Program-made: the position numbers and the translations under genes
The notes under the pieces: model-generated
Database searches by the model: none
Seen by the model: the letters and a program-made list of their open reading frames with translations, nothing else
What the model was told of the DNA's origin: nothing
NCBI RefSeq assembly: GCF_020165855.1
Contig: NZ_JAIUFY010000012.1
Location: 1-64,000, forward strand
DNA: 64,000 bases
Origin: Celeribacter litoreus
GTDB lineage: Bacteria; Pseudomonadota; Alphaproteobacteria; Rhodobacterales; Rhodobacteraceae
Reading direction: 5' to 3'
Part shown: positions 1 to 8,535 of the stretch, in pieces
Layout of the letters: every line of letters begins with the position of its first letter
How positions within the stretch are numbered: position 1 is the stretch's first letter

Positions 1-148
1 AGTCCAGAACCTTCCCCTGCTCCGCCCAGAAACTCACCGGATCCTCAACAGAACGACGGTACATCTCGTCGTAGGTCTGCGCATTAATATGGGCCCGAGA
101 GGCAAAGTCCTCTGATGGGGCGGTCATTTTGGTGCTGTCGTCTGACAT
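1..148 (-). CDS. acs: Acetyl-coenzyme A synthetase, N-terminal fragment (runs off the window)
   Basis: Only the first 49 codons lie in the window. Acs activates acetate to acetyl-CoA through an acetyl-adenylate in the cytosol. The start ATG (complement of 146-148) has a GGGAGG ribosome site just upstream. The visible residues include an FASRAHI segment, a YDEMYRRSVEDP segment and a WAEQGK segment, the usual order at the Acs N terminus. The adenylate-forming core is outside the window, so the call rests on this N-terminal signature. Two TTTGTAAA boxes lie 120-160 bases upstream and may be regulatory. Confidence 0.75.
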   Translation of the reverse strand, partial: MSDDSTKMTAPSEDFASRAHINAQTYDEMYRRSVEDPVSFWAEQGKVLD

Positions 149-558
149 TTCGCCTCCCAATAGTCGAAATTATGGACCCGTCGATCACAACAGGTCTCCT
201 CCTCACAAAAATGTTTACACCCTTTGTTGTGAAAATTCTTGTAACTTGCTGCGCTCGCTCGGTTTATTTGTAAATACATTCACCGATTTTTCGGGATTTT
301 TGTAAAATTATTTTACAGTTCCAGTAAATTCCAGCATTAACAGAGGGTTAGAAAATGCTGCAGTGCGAATATTTGATGCGTCAGTTCTGGTATTTGTGAA
401 ACTTTCTTTTTCAAAAGCATAAATTTGTCCATTTGGTTCAACAGGGTGCAGGTGCAGCACCTCAAAAAGCCGACTCAGGCAGTTTGGCTGACATAAATTT
501 TCGGGCCAAATCTGCGCGGCATGCTGTTTGCGCAACCAGTTTCGGGGGCGACTGAGCG
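149..558. other. Gene-free, AT-rich region upstream of acs
   Basis: About 410 bases with no credible reading frame: open stretches here lack a ribosome site and coding-like composition. The acs-proximal 160 bases are markedly A+T rich and carry TTTGTAAA boxes and TTTACA-like elements. The distal part holds short inverted repeats such as the GGTGC/GCACC arms near 450-470. It probably holds the acs promoter region. Confidence 0.5.
267..306. promoter_or_regulatory. Paired TTTGTAAA boxes upstream of acs
   Basis: TTTGTAAA occurs at 267-274 and 299-306, 32 bases apart (about three helical turns). It differs by one base from the TTTGCAAA octamer bound by RamB/ScfR-type acetate and propionate regulators. 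The position in front of acs fits such a role, but binding is inference only. Confidence 0.3.
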
Positions 559-583
559 AAAAAATGCCGCCTCGAGAGGCGGC
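559..583 (-). terminator. Rho-independent terminator of the DsbA-like gene
   Basis: On the minus strand, an 8-bp GCCGCCTC/GAGGCGGC stem is followed by a run of T (A-run at 559-564 on the given strand). It sits about 40 bases past the stop codon of the gene at 621-1247. Confidence 0.8.
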
Positions 584-620
584 ATCTTCGGATTTTGGGG
601 AACTGCGGCGTTGGGAACGC

Positions 621-1247
621 TCACTCCAGAAGCGCGGCGATCCGTTCCGGTTGTTTATAGTAGTCGGACAGGGCAACGTTATAGAGCGTACCGTCTTTTT
701 CCATGATGAGCACCGGCACACCGGACAGGCCGTATTGCCGCATCATTTGTTCAGTGGAACGGGCCATGTCGCGCGCGGGCTCCTCTGCCGTGGAGAGCGG
801 TGCGTCGACGCCGAACTCTTCGCGCAGGATGGATTCCATATGAGCGGCATCTTGAGCGGACCGACCGTCTTCCCAGCGCGCTTTTTGCAAACGGCGCGCA
901 AGGGCCATCTCGGATTTGGCGCCTTTCCCGTGTACGAGGGCTGCGGCCTGTGCCGTCAGGGTCGAGTCGAGTAACTCATCGGGCGCGCGCAGGACGTTCT
1001 CGCGGTAGGCGTCGGAAAACGGCTGGCCCGACAGAGCCTCGGCGCGGGCGTCATATTGTTCGATCATGCGGCCAAGCCCGTCGCCCATCCTCTGCGCTTG
1101 GTCCGCAGCAAACAGGAGGCGGTGGCGCATCTCGACTTCGCCACCTGCCTCGATGAGGGCGGTGATCACGGGCGCGCCCGCGTAGCACCAGCCGCAATAG
1201 GTGTCATAGAGATAGGTGAAGCGCGGAGCGTTGGTGGTCTCGGTCAT
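621..1247 (-). CDS. DsbA-family thiol oxidoreductase (FrnE-like)
   Basis: A 208-residue thioredoxin-fold protein of the DsbA/FrnE/HCCA-isomerase superfamily. The active-site CGWC is at residues 18-21, straight after the first beta strand, and the cis-Pro loop (GVP) is near residue 178. The central part is helical, as in the DsbA insertion domain. There is no signal peptide, so it should act in the cytoplasm like FrnE rather than as a periplasmic DsbA. The TerB-like gene lies one base upstream, so the two form an operon that ends at the hairpin near 570. Substrates cannot be told from the sequence. Confidence 0.8.
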   Translation of the reverse strand: MTETTNAPRFTYLYDTYCGWCYAGAPVITALIEAGGEVEMRHRLLFAADQAQRMGDGLGRMIEQYDARAEALSGQPFSDAYRENVLRAPDELLDSTLTAQAAALVHGKGAKSEMALARRLQKARWEDGRSAQDAAHMESILREEFGVDAPLSTAEEPARDMARSTEQMMRQYGLSGVPVLIMEKDGTLYNVALSDYYKQPERIAALLE

Positions 1248-1248
1248 A

Positions 1249-1683
1249 TCAGGCGTCCAGATGAAGCGTCATGTAGCGTGCGCGCGCGCCGCGCTCGATG
1301 GCCGCCCCATGCAGGCGGTTGATGTTTAGTTCATACCGGATTTCTTCGAGCAGGCGCAGTTCGGCTTCGCCGGTGTGCCCGTCGGCCGCCGCCACGTCAC
1401 AGGCCAATGCATAGGCCGTCTCATGCAGGTAATCCGGCAGGTTGTCACGGATCAGGCCAAACAGAGCGTCGAGGCCGTCCTCTTCCGCGAACAGGTCGAA
1501 AACGGTCGAGGACACGATTTTGATTCGGTCCGGATCGTAGTCCGCGAAGATGGGCAGATGGTTGACGATATTCTCGATGGTTACGAGTTCCGCAGTCCGG
1601 ATGTTCTCATCGGACAGGGATTGCGCGATCATCACGGCAACAAGACAGTCCTGAGGGGTCAGGGAGTGGGGAATTCCGTTCAT
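1249..1683 (-). CDS. TerB-like tellurite-resistance-family protein
   Basis: A 144-residue, largely helical acidic protein. The segment with CDVAAADGHTGEAE near residues 95-110 resembles the metal-binding helix (A-x-ADG-x-x-x-x-E) of TerB/DUF533 proteins, whose molecular function is poorly known. The start was set at the ATG of MNGIPHS, because the longer open frame runs antisense through lysK. It lies one base before the DsbA-like gene and is divergent from lysK with about 115 bases between them. The family call is moderately secure; the role is not. Confidence 0.65.
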   Translation of the reverse strand: MNGIPHSLTPQDCLVAVMIAQSLSDENIRTAELVTIENIVNHLPIFADYDPDRIKIVSSTVFDLFAEEDGLDALFGLIRDNLPDYLHETAYALACDVAAADGHTGEAELRLLEEIRYELNINRLHGAAIERGARARYMTLHLDA

Positions 1684-1797
1684 TTTATTGATTTCTCGTA
1701 GGGCAAGTTTCCTCAAACAATATTGACGTAAGTGGGTAGGAGCAATAGGAAGCGGGCTTTGCGGGATGGACCCGTGCGAGATAAGGATTGCTTGATC

Positions 1798-3441
1798 ATG
1801 ACTGACCTGCGTGACGCTGGTATGAGCTCTAAAGCCTGGCCTTTCGAAGAGGCTCGGAAGGTTCTCAAACGGTATGAGCAATCGAAGGACAAGAAGGGCT
1901 ATGTGCTCTTTGAAACGGGTTACGGTCCGTCGGGTCTTCCGCACATCGGGACGTTTGGTGAAGTGCTCCGCACGACGATGATCCGTCGCGCGTTCGAGGT
2001 GATCTCCGACATCCCGACCCGCCTGATCTGTTTCTCTGACGACATGGACGGGATGCGCAAAATTCCGGGGAATGTGCCGAACCAAGAGCGTCTCGCCGAG
2101 GACATCCAGAAGCCGCTGACCTCGGTCTACGATCCGTTCGAAGAGTTCGAGAGCTTTGGCCACCACAACAACGCCATGCTCCGCCGCTTCCTCGACACCT
2201 TCGGGTTCGAGTATGAATTCTATTCGGCGACCGAGTTCTACAAGTCCGGTCAGTTCGACGAAGTGCTGAAGCGCGCGGTCGACAAATACGATGACGTGAT
2301 GAAGGTCATGCTCAAAAGCTTGCGTGACGAGCGTGCGGCGACCTATTCCATCTTTCTCCCGATCCATCCGGAGACGGGCCGTGTGCTCTATGTCCCGATG
2401 AAGTCGGTGAACAAGGACGATTACACGATCACCTTTGACGACGAAGACGGCCGCGAATGGACCCTGCCTGTGACCGGCGGCAACGTGAAGCTACAGTGGA
2501 AGCCGGACTTTGGCGCCCGCTGGGCGGCGCTTGGCGTGGATTTCGAGATGTATGGCAAAGACCACTCGACCAACACGCCGATCTACGATCGCATCTGTGA
2601 AATCCTCGGCGGCAAGAAGCCGGAGCACTTCACCTACGAGCTGTTCCTCGACGACAAGGGCCAGAAAATCTCGAAATCCTCGGGCAATGGTCTGACGATC
2701 GACGAGTGGCTGACCTATGCCTCGACCGAGAGCCTCAGCTACTTCATGTATCAAAAGCCGAAGACTGCGAAGCGGATGTACTTCGACGTGATCCCGCGGG
2801 CGATGGACGAGTATCACCAACAGCTCCGCGCCTATCCGACGCAGGATGCGACGCAGCAGGCAAACAACCCTGTGTTCCACATCCACGGCGAAAATGTTCC
2901 GGCGTCCGATATGGTTGTGCCGTTCACGATGCTTCTGAACCTCGCCTCTGTGGCCGGTGCGGAAGAGAAGGAGCAGCTTTGGGGCTTTATCCAGCGTTAC
3001 GCACCGGATGCGTCGCCGGAGCACAACCCGCAGCTCGACGCCGCTGCAGGATACGCCGTGCGCTACTACAACGACTTCGTGAAGCCGGAGAAAACCTTCC
3101 GCGCGCCGACCGATCAGGAACGCGCAGCGATGGAAGATCTCAAGGCCGCTTTCGGGTCTGCCGAGGTTGCGCTCGACCAGATCGCGAAAAAGAACGCGGC
3201 TATGGGCAACGACGAGGCGCTGCCGGAGGCCGATTTCGCAGATGGCGATTTCCTCCAGTCCATCGTGTTTGCGGTTGGTAAAAACCACGGGTTCGAAAAC
3301 CTGCGCGAGTGGTTCAAGGCGCTCTACGAAGTGCTCCTCGGCCAATCCCAAGGTCCGCGTTTCGGGTCTTTCGCCGCGCTCTATGGTGTCGAAGAAACCA
3401 TCGGCCTGCTGGACAAAGGGCTCAAGGGCGAACTGGCCTGA
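1798..3441 (+). CDS. lysK: Lysyl-tRNA synthetase, class I
   Basis: Charges tRNA-Lys with lysine in the cytosol. The 547-residue protein has class I signatures: HIGT at residues 49-52 within PSGLPHIG, and KISKS at 290-294. It is therefore the archaeal-type class I enzyme found in many alphaproteobacteria, not the class II LysS. I chose the ATG at 1798, with AAGGA about 10 bases upstream; the longer open frame adds 22 unlikely residues. It stands alone between a divergent TerB-like gene and a clear terminator. Length is close to that of known class I enzymes. Confidence 0.93.
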   Translation: MTDLRDAGMSSKAWPFEEARKVLKRYEQSKDKKGYVLFETGYGPSGLPHIGTFGEVLRTTMIRRAFEVISDIPTRLICFSDDMDGMRKIPGNVPNQERLAEDIQKPLTSVYDPFEEFESFGHHNNAMLRRFLDTFGFEYEFYSATEFYKSGQFDEVLKRAVDKYDDVMKVMLKSLRDERAATYSIFLPIHPETGRVLYVPMKSVNKDDYTITFDDEDGREWTLPVTGGNVKLQWKPDFGARWAALGVDFEMYGKDHSTNTPIYDRICEILGGKKPEHFTYELFLDDKGQKISKSSGNGLTIDEWLTYASTESLSYFMYQKPKTAKRMYFDVIPRAMDEYHQQLRAYPTQDATQQANNPVFHIHGENVPASDMVVPFTMLLNLASVAGAEEKEQLWGFIQRYAPDASPEHNPQLDAAAGYAVRYYNDFVKPEKTFRAPTDQERAAMEDLKAAFGSAEVALDQIAKKNAAMGNDEALPEADFADGDFLQSIVFAVGKNHGFENLREWFKALYEVLLGQSQGPRFGSFAALYGVEETIGLLDKGLKGELA

Positions 3442-3466
3442 GCCAATGCTCTGACCCAAGAATGAG

Positions 3467-3491
3467 AGGCGGTCTTCGGGCCGCCTTTTTC
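3467..3491 (+). terminator. Rho-independent terminator after lysK
   Basis: A GGCGG/CCGCC stem with a TCTTCGGG-type loop is followed by five T, 25 bases after the lysK stop. Confidence 0.85.
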
Positions 3492-3558
3492 TATGGGCGC
3501 GCTCAAAGTGATCCGAAACCACATGTTTTCGCGTATCCTCTCATACAGGAGGTGCGTC

Positions 3559-3954
3559 ATGTCTGCTCTCAAGTCACTTATTTTCGTCACGGCTCTTTGG
3601 GCCGCGCCCTTGGCGGCGGACCCGTTGGAAGACGTGATTTCCGATCAACTGGCGGAGTTCCGAGAAGGCGATGTGCTCGGGGCGTGGAGTCATGCCAGCC
3701 CGAACATTCGGGAGTTCTTCGGCACCCCTGACACCTTCGCGCATGTGGTCGAAAATGGATATGAGACGATTTGGTCCAACACATCCGCGCGCTTCATGGG
3801 GCGTGAGGAGACGGGCGGCCGTGTGCAGCAGACTGTGGTTGTCGAAGGGCAAAGCGGCCGCATCGAGGCCTATGTGTATTACATGATCGAAACTGAAGAC
3901 GGCTGGAAGATCGACGGGGTCGAACCAACCGCGCTCCCCGACATAGCCGTCTGA
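3559..3954 (+). CDS. Secreted DUF4864-type protein
   Basis: A 131-residue protein with an AGGAGG ribosome site 6 bases before the ATG. Residues 1-20 form a signal peptide (K5, hydrophobic core, then an AxA-like PLAAD cleavage site). The mature part starts with DPLEDVISDQLAEF and contains a GTPDTFAHVV-like stretch, matching the DUF4864 pattern common in Rhodobacterales, a fold resembling SnoaL/NTF2-like proteins. It should be periplasmic. No enzymatic residues are evident and its function is unknown. It stands alone between the lysK terminator and the beta-helix gene. Confidence 0.7.
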   Translation: MSALKSLIFVTALWAAPLAADPLEDVISDQLAEFREGDVLGAWSHASPNIREFFGTPDTFAHVVENGYETIWSNTSARFMGREETGGRVQQTVVVEGQSGRIEAYVYYMIETEDGWKIDGVEPTALPDIAV

Positions 3955-3978
3955 TCAACACCCCGGGGCGTTGCGTCC

Positions 3979-4000
3979 GACCGTGCCTCTGCGCACGGTC
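3979..4000 (+). repeat. 8-bp inverted repeat after the DUF4864 gene
   Basis: GACCGTGC and GCACGGTC are separated by six bases, 25 bases after the stop codon. No T-run follows, so it may be a weak terminator, a 3'-end stabiliser or an operator for the next gene. Confidence 0.4.
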
Positions 4001-4113
4001 ACTTAAGCCCATCCTTATCCCCTCAAGATACACCCTCTCACATCTCGGGTCACGTGCAGGCTCTGCGTCGGGCAGGGCCGTGCACCGGTTTCATGGATGC
4101 GAAAGGGGTTCGG

Positions 4114-6402
4114 ATGAACAAGGCAGTCACTGACGGGTTGGCGCTCATGCCGCCAGCGTTTGAATTTGGTCTGGACGTGTGGTCCAGCGAAGACGGAACA
4201 TCCGGTTCCGCGACCTATGACGGGGCGGCGAACGCGGCACTCGTCTCGGCGGATGCCGATTTTGGTGGGTGCCTTGAGCTCGTTAAAAACGACACGGAAA
4301 CGAAGCTCCGCTACATGGGCGAAACGCCTCTGCTTCCCGGGATGTATCTGCGCATCACGGCGCGGGTGAAGGCGATTTCCGGCAACTTGCCCTCCGTGCG
4401 GATTGCGGGCTGGGCGGGAAATGCGTCGAACGCGCATGTCTCCGGTCTCACGGAAATCGGGTCTGAGGTGGCGCTGTCCTCCTATGGCGAGGTGGTCGAA
4501 GTGTCCGCGATCGTCGGCTCCGGCACGCGCGGAGGTGTCGACATGCCGTGGGGCCTTACGCCGATCTACGGCCATTTCGGGATCGATCTCACGGGGTCCA
4601 ATGGCGGCACGGTGCGGATTGATGACATCGTGATCGAGGATGTCTCGTCCTTCTTCTTGCGTGACAGCACGGGGATCATCGACGTTCGCGATTACGGTGC
4701 GATTGGCGATGGCGTGTCGGATGACGCCGCCGCGTTCGATGCGGCGAATGATGCCGCGAATGGCCGCACGGTTTTGGTTCCGGAGGGCACCTATTATCTC
4801 GGCAGCACCACGACCTTTAACACCGATGTGCGATTTGACGGGACGGTGACGATGCCATCCGGTGCGCGTTTGGTGCTGCGCAACAATTTCGAACTGAACA
4901 GCTACAAAGACGCGTTCGGCGACGAGGTCGAGGGCCTCAAACGCGGTATTCAGGCGCTGTTCAACTTTACGGACCACGAGAGCCTCGATCTCTGCGGGCG
5001 GCGCGTGGAACTCACTGAACCGCTCGATATCGCTGCGATCACGGGCAAGAGCACGCTCGAGGTGCGTCGTCTTCTGAAGAACGGCCAGCTCAACGCGGAA
5101 TCGTCGAGCGCATGGGACACCGAGGAAGTCACCTCCACCGCGAGCTATTCCGCCAACAACCAACGTGAACTCACCAATGTTGCCAATATCGCCAACATTC
5201 AGGTCGGGAGTCTCGTGACCGGCAACGGAGTCGGGCGCGAGGTCTATGTGCGGGCCGTCGATGTCGCCACAGAGACGGTCACGCTCAACCAACCGCTCTA
5301 TGGCGCGAATTCGACGCAGAGCTACACGTTCAAACGTTTCAAATACATTCTCGACTTCTCGGGCATGTCCAAGTGTTCCCAGTTCCAACTCTTCCAGTTG
5401 GAATTTCTCTGTGATGGCCATTGCTCCGCCGTGATGCTGCCGCCGTCGGGCAACAACTTCCGCATCGCGGATTGCGCGATCAAATCGCCGAAGGATCGTG
5501 GCGTGACGTCCATCGGGGGCGGGTGTCAGGACCTGCATATCGACCGGACGGCGTTTGTGTCGAACGAACAAAGCTGGCCCGTCGTCGATCGCACTTCGAT
5601 TGCGTTCAACATCAACGCCAACGACGGCAAAATCCGCGACAACCGGTTCCAGCGCTTCGGCCACACGGGGATCATCTATGGCAACGGCCACCTGATCACC
5701 GGCAACCACTGGTTTCAGGGTGATAACGAAACGGCGAGCCCGCGCTCGGCGGGTTTGGTGTTCACCTACGCCAATGCGAAGTCGATCATCACCGGCAACT
5801 ACATTGATAACGCCTTCATCGAGATGACGAACGAGCACGACGCGGAGCCTGACTTTGGGTCCGAGTATGCGTTTGGCGGGCTCACCATCACGGGCAATAT
5901 CTTCACCGTCAACGACAGTACGACGGATTTCGCATTCATTGTGGTGACGCCCTATGGCACAGATCACTACATTCAGGGCCTCTCGGTTCAGAACAACGTG
6001 TTCAAATCGCTCAACGGCAAAATCGACCGCATCGAGAAGGTCGACACGACCTTCGCGGACCTCGACTACAGCCTGATGCGCAATGTCACCTTTGCCGGAA
6101 ATACGTTCAACGGCATTGACCAGAACACGATTAACCCGTGTTCGCTCGAGTTCACGCAGGACACGGCTGCGACCAATTGGGTACTTGATCCGTCGGGCTA
6201 TTTGCCGTTCGGAGGATGGGCGCGTGTGGTGGAGAGCCTCGTTGTCCGAAACGGCCTGACGAACGCCTACGGGAACGATGTTTTCGCGACGCCCTATGCG
6301 ACGGTGAATTACGGCGCCGAGTCCAATCAGGTTCGACTGACCTTCCCCGAACCTGTCCAAGGTAAGATTCAGATGGTCGCGCGGGTCGATCGCCCGCTCT
6401 GA
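4114..6402 (+). CDS. Pectate-lyase-superfamily right-handed beta-helix protein
   Basis: A 762-residue protein. Residues about 15-175 look like a beta-sandwich, carbohydrate-binding-type domain. A typical Pectate_lyase_3 entry motif (DVRDYGAIGDGVSDD) begins near residue 190, followed by a long stretch of short beta-rich repeats with many Asn and Gly (repeated TGN, GNH and NNF turns), as in right-handed beta-helices of GH28-like enzymes and phage tail spikes. There is no signal peptide, so export, if any, must use another route. I chose the ATG at 4114 (AAGGGG 5 bases upstream); an in-frame ATG lies at 4093. Catalytic residues cannot be assigned. It resembles a protein conserved in roseobacters whose function is unknown to me. 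Confidence 0.7.
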   Translation: MNKAVTDGLALMPPAFEFGLDVWSSEDGTSGSATYDGAANAALVSADADFGGCLELVKNDTETKLRYMGETPLLPGMYLRITARVKAISGNLPSVRIAGWAGNASNAHVSGLTEIGSEVALSSYGEVVEVSAIVGSGTRGGVDMPWGLTPIYGHFGIDLTGSNGGTVRIDDIVIEDVSSFFLRDSTGIIDVRDYGAIGDGVSDDAAAFDAANDAANGRTVLVPEGTYYLGSTTTFNTDVRFDGTVTMPSGARLVLRNNFELNSYKDAFGDEVEGLKRGIQALFNFTDHESLDLCGRRVELTEPLDIAAITGKSTLEVRRLLKNGQLNAESSSAWDTEEVTSTASYSANNQRELTNVANIANIQVGSLVTGNGVGREVYVRAVDVATETVTLNQPLYGANSTQSYTFKRFKYILDFSGMSKCSQFQLFQLEFLCDGHCSAVMLPPSGNNFRIADCAIKSPKDRGVTSIGGGCQDLHIDRTAFVSNEQSWPVVDRTSIAFNINANDGKIRDNRFQRFGHTGIIYGNGHLITGNHWFQGDNETASPRSAGLVFTYANAKSIITGNYIDNAFIEMTNEHDAEPDFGSEYAFGGLTITGNIFTVNDSTTDFAFIVVTPYGTDHYIQGLSVQNNVFKSLNGKIDRIEKVDTTFADLDYSLMRNVTFAGNTFNGIDQNTINPCSLEFTQDTAATNWVLDPSGYLPFGGWARVVESLVVRNGLTNAYGNDVFATPYATVNYGAESNQVRLTFPEPVQGKIQMVARVDRPL

Positions 6403-6424
6403 CGTGATATGTTTGTAACGAGTG

Positions 6425-6455
6425 CAGCCGGGTGCGAAAGTGCCCGGCTTTTTTT
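6425..6455 (+). terminator. Rho-independent terminator after the beta-helix gene
   Basis: A GCCGGG/CCCGGC stem with a TGCGAAAGTG loop is followed by seven T. It lies between convergent genes and has a T-run only in the plus direction. Confidence 0.88.
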
Positions 6456-6458
6456 CGT

Positions 6459-6953
6459 TCAGGGCCGGAGATCGTCGGCGGTGAGGTGATAGGCCTTCCC
6501 GAACCCGCCATTGAGATCGGCGCTCAGCGGTGTGAAGCGCACGAAGGTGAAATCCGCGAAATCCACATAAAGCTGCGCCTTCGGGTGATGTGTGAGCCAC
6601 GCGTCGCGATAGGCGGTGTGGTCGTCAGACACTCGCTCGATGAAGGCGGCCTCGGCACTCACAGATAGGCGCGGAAAGGCCAGCGGGTCGCCCTTTTGCG
6701 GCGCTTCGCCGAGGAGGAGGCCGACACGCGCGTCTTCTTTCAATGCGCGGGTATGGGCCGATAGAGAAGAGATGAGCGTCAGCCAGCTTCCATCATGACC
6801 GAGGCCGAAGGCAACCCGCGTCACAGTCGGCATGCCTGTGTCCGGCGCAATGAACGCGAGGGATGCAATCCGTGCGTCACGGACGAGCGCCCCTGCGAGG
6901 GCGCGCGCGTCGTCGTCTGTGGGGCGGATAGGCGAGGTTGGTTTCTCTGTCAT
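6459..6953 (-). CDS. HugZ-like / pyridoxamine 5'-phosphate oxidase-family split-barrel protein
   Basis: A 164-residue FMN-binding split-barrel candidate. The order LASLAFI-like first strand, PTVTRVAF, WLTLISSLSAHTRAL and LLLGEA matches the N-terminal barrel of HugZ and related flavoproteins. The RLSVSAEA strand and the YVDFADFTFVRF strand complete it. HugZ proteins bind or degrade heme, whereas other members are flavin oxidoreductases. The extra C-terminal DUF2470-type heme domain of some HugZ proteins is absent, so this is the short form. It is convergent with the beta-helix gene. The substrate is unknown. Confidence 0.7.
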   Translation of the reverse strand: MTEKPTSPIRPTDDDARALAGALVRDARIASLAFIAPDTGMPTVTRVAFGLGHDGSWLTLISSLSAHTRALKEDARVGLLLGEAPQKGDPLAFPRLSVSAEAAFIERVSDDHTAYRDAWLTHHPKAQLYVDFADFTFVRFTPLSADLNGGFGKAYHLTADDLRP

Positions 6954-7088
6954 GGGGCGAGATTAGCGTCGCGGTCGCGGCATGCAAGAACTGCGGCGTT
7001 GCGACGCTCATTGAATTCCGTGCTGGCTATGACGCTAACATTTCGTGTTATGATTGGGTTAGCGGATCTGTCTAGGGAGGAGACAAAG

Positions 7089-7403
7089 ATGCAAGTCACC
7101 AAAAATTCCGGCCACCAAACCGTCATCACCACGTTCGAGACCACACCTGGTATGGCGCATGATCTCATGGACGCGTTGCAGGCAGCCTATGCTGAAGTGG
7201 TCTCTACGTTTCCGGGCTTTATCTCGGCCGCGCTGCATATCAATGACGCGCAGACGCGGATCGCGAACTATTCCCAATGGGAAAAGCGTGAAGATTACCA
7301 AGCCATGTTGCGCTCTGACGAGATGCGGCGCCGGAACAGAGAAATCAACGGGATGTGCAAGAATTTCGAACCCGTGATGTATGAAGTGGAGGGGATTTAT
7401 TGA
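7089..7403 (+). CDS. Antibiotic biosynthesis monooxygenase (ABM)-domain protein
   Basis: A 104-residue dimeric alpha/beta-barrel (ABM) candidate. It has the usual layout: strand (TVITTFE), helix, a FPGFISAALHI strand, a WEKREDYQAM motif and a final FEPVMYEV strand. ABM proteins are cofactor-free oxygenases or heme-degrading or signalling relatives; this one cannot be placed further. GGGAGGAG lies 7 bases before the ATG. Its stop overlaps the TTG start of the rhodanese gene by four bases, so the two are probably translationally coupled. Confidence 0.75.
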   Translation: MQVTKNSGHQTVITTFETTPGMAHDLMDALQAAYAEVVSTFPGFISAALHINDAQTRIANYSQWEKREDYQAMLRSDEMRRRNREINGMCKNFEPVMYEVEGIY

Positions 7404-7999
7404 AACGAAAAGCTATTACGGCGGCCGCGATCATGTGTGCGGCCGCATCCGGGGCGGCGTTTGCCGATCCCGTCGGAATTACACCGAACATGATGGCGGC
7501 GACGATTGAGACGCCATCCGGACCGATTGAAATCTCGCGCATTCAGGACAACGCCAACACCCTGAGCGGCGACTGGGCGCTCACTTCGCGGCCCTGCCCG
7601 AATTTCTGCATTCAGCCGATGACACCGGCGGAGGGCGTGACCACCATTGGAGAGCTTGAACTCATCGCGATGTTGCAGGACCCGAACGCGATGGTGCTCG
7701 ACAGCCGCGTGAAACCGGACTTTGACGGGGGAGCCATCCCGGGGGCGATCCACATGCCCTACACGGAGGCTGCCGACCGTCTCGGAGAGCTTGGGTGTGA
7801 GCCGGATTTCGAGGGCTTCATCTGCGAGGGGGACGACATCAAAACCGTCGCGCTCTATTGCAACGGGCCGTGGTGCGGGCAATCCCCGACCGCCGCGCGC
7901 CGGATGATCGAGGCGGGATTTCCGGCCGAGAAAATCCACTATTACCGTGGCGGGATGCAGGTCTGGCGGATGCTGGGTTTGAGCGTTACGGGGGAGTAA
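7400..7999 (+). CDS. Exported rhodanese-domain protein
   Basis: A 199-residue protein starting at TTG in a TTGA overlap with the preceding stop; GGAGGGG sits 5 bases upstream. Residues 1-22 form a signal peptide ending AAFAD. A single rhodanese domain spans about 75-195, with the catalytic loop CNGPWCGQS (C154, second Cys at 159). A further CPNFC pair lies near residue 67-71, which could form a disulfide. Rhodanese-fold proteins transfer sulfane sulfur or bind sulfur species; the periplasmic location and extra Cys suggest sulfur or redox work, but the substrate is unknown. Confidence 0.78.
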   Translation: MKRKAITAAAIMCAAASGAAFADPVGITPNMMAATIETPSGPIEISRIQDNANTLSGDWALTSRPCPNFCIQPMTPAEGVTTIGELELIAMLQDPNAMVLDSRVKPDFDGGAIPGAIHMPYTEAADRLGELGCEPDFEGFICEGDDIKTVALYCNGPWCGQSPTAARRMIEAGFPAEKIHYYRGGMQVWRMLGLSVTGE

Positions 8000-8171
8000 A
8001 TCGCGCGAAACGACGTATCGGCAGTAGCTTGCCTGATCGCCTCACATTGCTGCGCCGCGTCGGGACTCTCGGCGCGGTTTCGCTATGCTAAGGGCTTCGG
8101 TGCGCGTGAGGCACAAAGACTGCCAAGAAATGCCAAAGCGCGCCCGCCACAGGTTTTGGGGAGGAAAACCA

Positions 8172-8471
8172 ATGGGAAAAGCCAGCTTTGCACGCGTGAC
8201 CCCGTATCAGTTGAAACCAGGCATGCGCGACGTCGCCACGAAAAAGATCAATGGCATGAAGGGCCAGATCATGGCGCTTCATGGGATGCAAAGGTTTCTG
8301 AACGTCGTGAATTCGGACAACAGCGGCTATATCGTCGCGGTTCTCGACAGCGAAGAAGCCTCGAATAGGAACATGGCGAAGGTTCGTGAAATCTGGGGGT
8401 CCATGGCAGATTGCCTGCAAGAAATGCCGACCCCCATGGGTTATGACGTCGTGCTAGAATGGGAAAACTGA
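8172..8471 (+). CDS. Small ABM-like dimeric alpha/beta-barrel protein
   Basis: A 99-residue protein with GGGGAGGA 7 bases before the ATG. It shows strand-helix-strand segments (FARVTPYQL, then a helix, then SGYIVAVLDS, and a final YDVVLEWE strand), as in stress-responsive or ABM-like dimeric barrels. No catalytic residues can be named. It is the second such protein in 1.4 kb, after the gene at 7089, with the rhodanese gene between them. Family assignment is tentative. Confidence 0.55.
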   Translation: MGKASFARVTPYQLKPGMRDVATKKINGMKGQIMALHGMQRFLNVVNSDNSGYIVAVLDSEEASNRNMAKVREIWGSMADCLQEMPTPMGYDVVLEWEN

Positions 8472-8535
8472 TCGGCGATCCGAACGGCATCTGAACTTTT
8501 CTTGGGAACCCGAGCGCATCTCGCTGCGTTTGGTC

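Noticed and set aside
884-891. A perfect TTTGCAAA octamer
   Set aside because: It lies inside the coding region of the DsbA-like gene as a single copy, away from any promoter region, so a chance match is more likely than an operator.
4015-6600. Open frame of 861 codons on the minus strand opposite the beta-helix gene
   Set aside because: It lies fully antisense to a gene with clear domain structure, its translation is Arg/His-rich without recognisable motifs, and it runs through the plus-strand terminator. Long antisense frames are common in G+C-rich coding DNA.
8085-8171. Longer N terminus for the small ABM-like protein
   Set aside because: The strong GGGGAGGA site fits the ATG at 8172; the extension is basic and disordered-looking and lacks a start signal.
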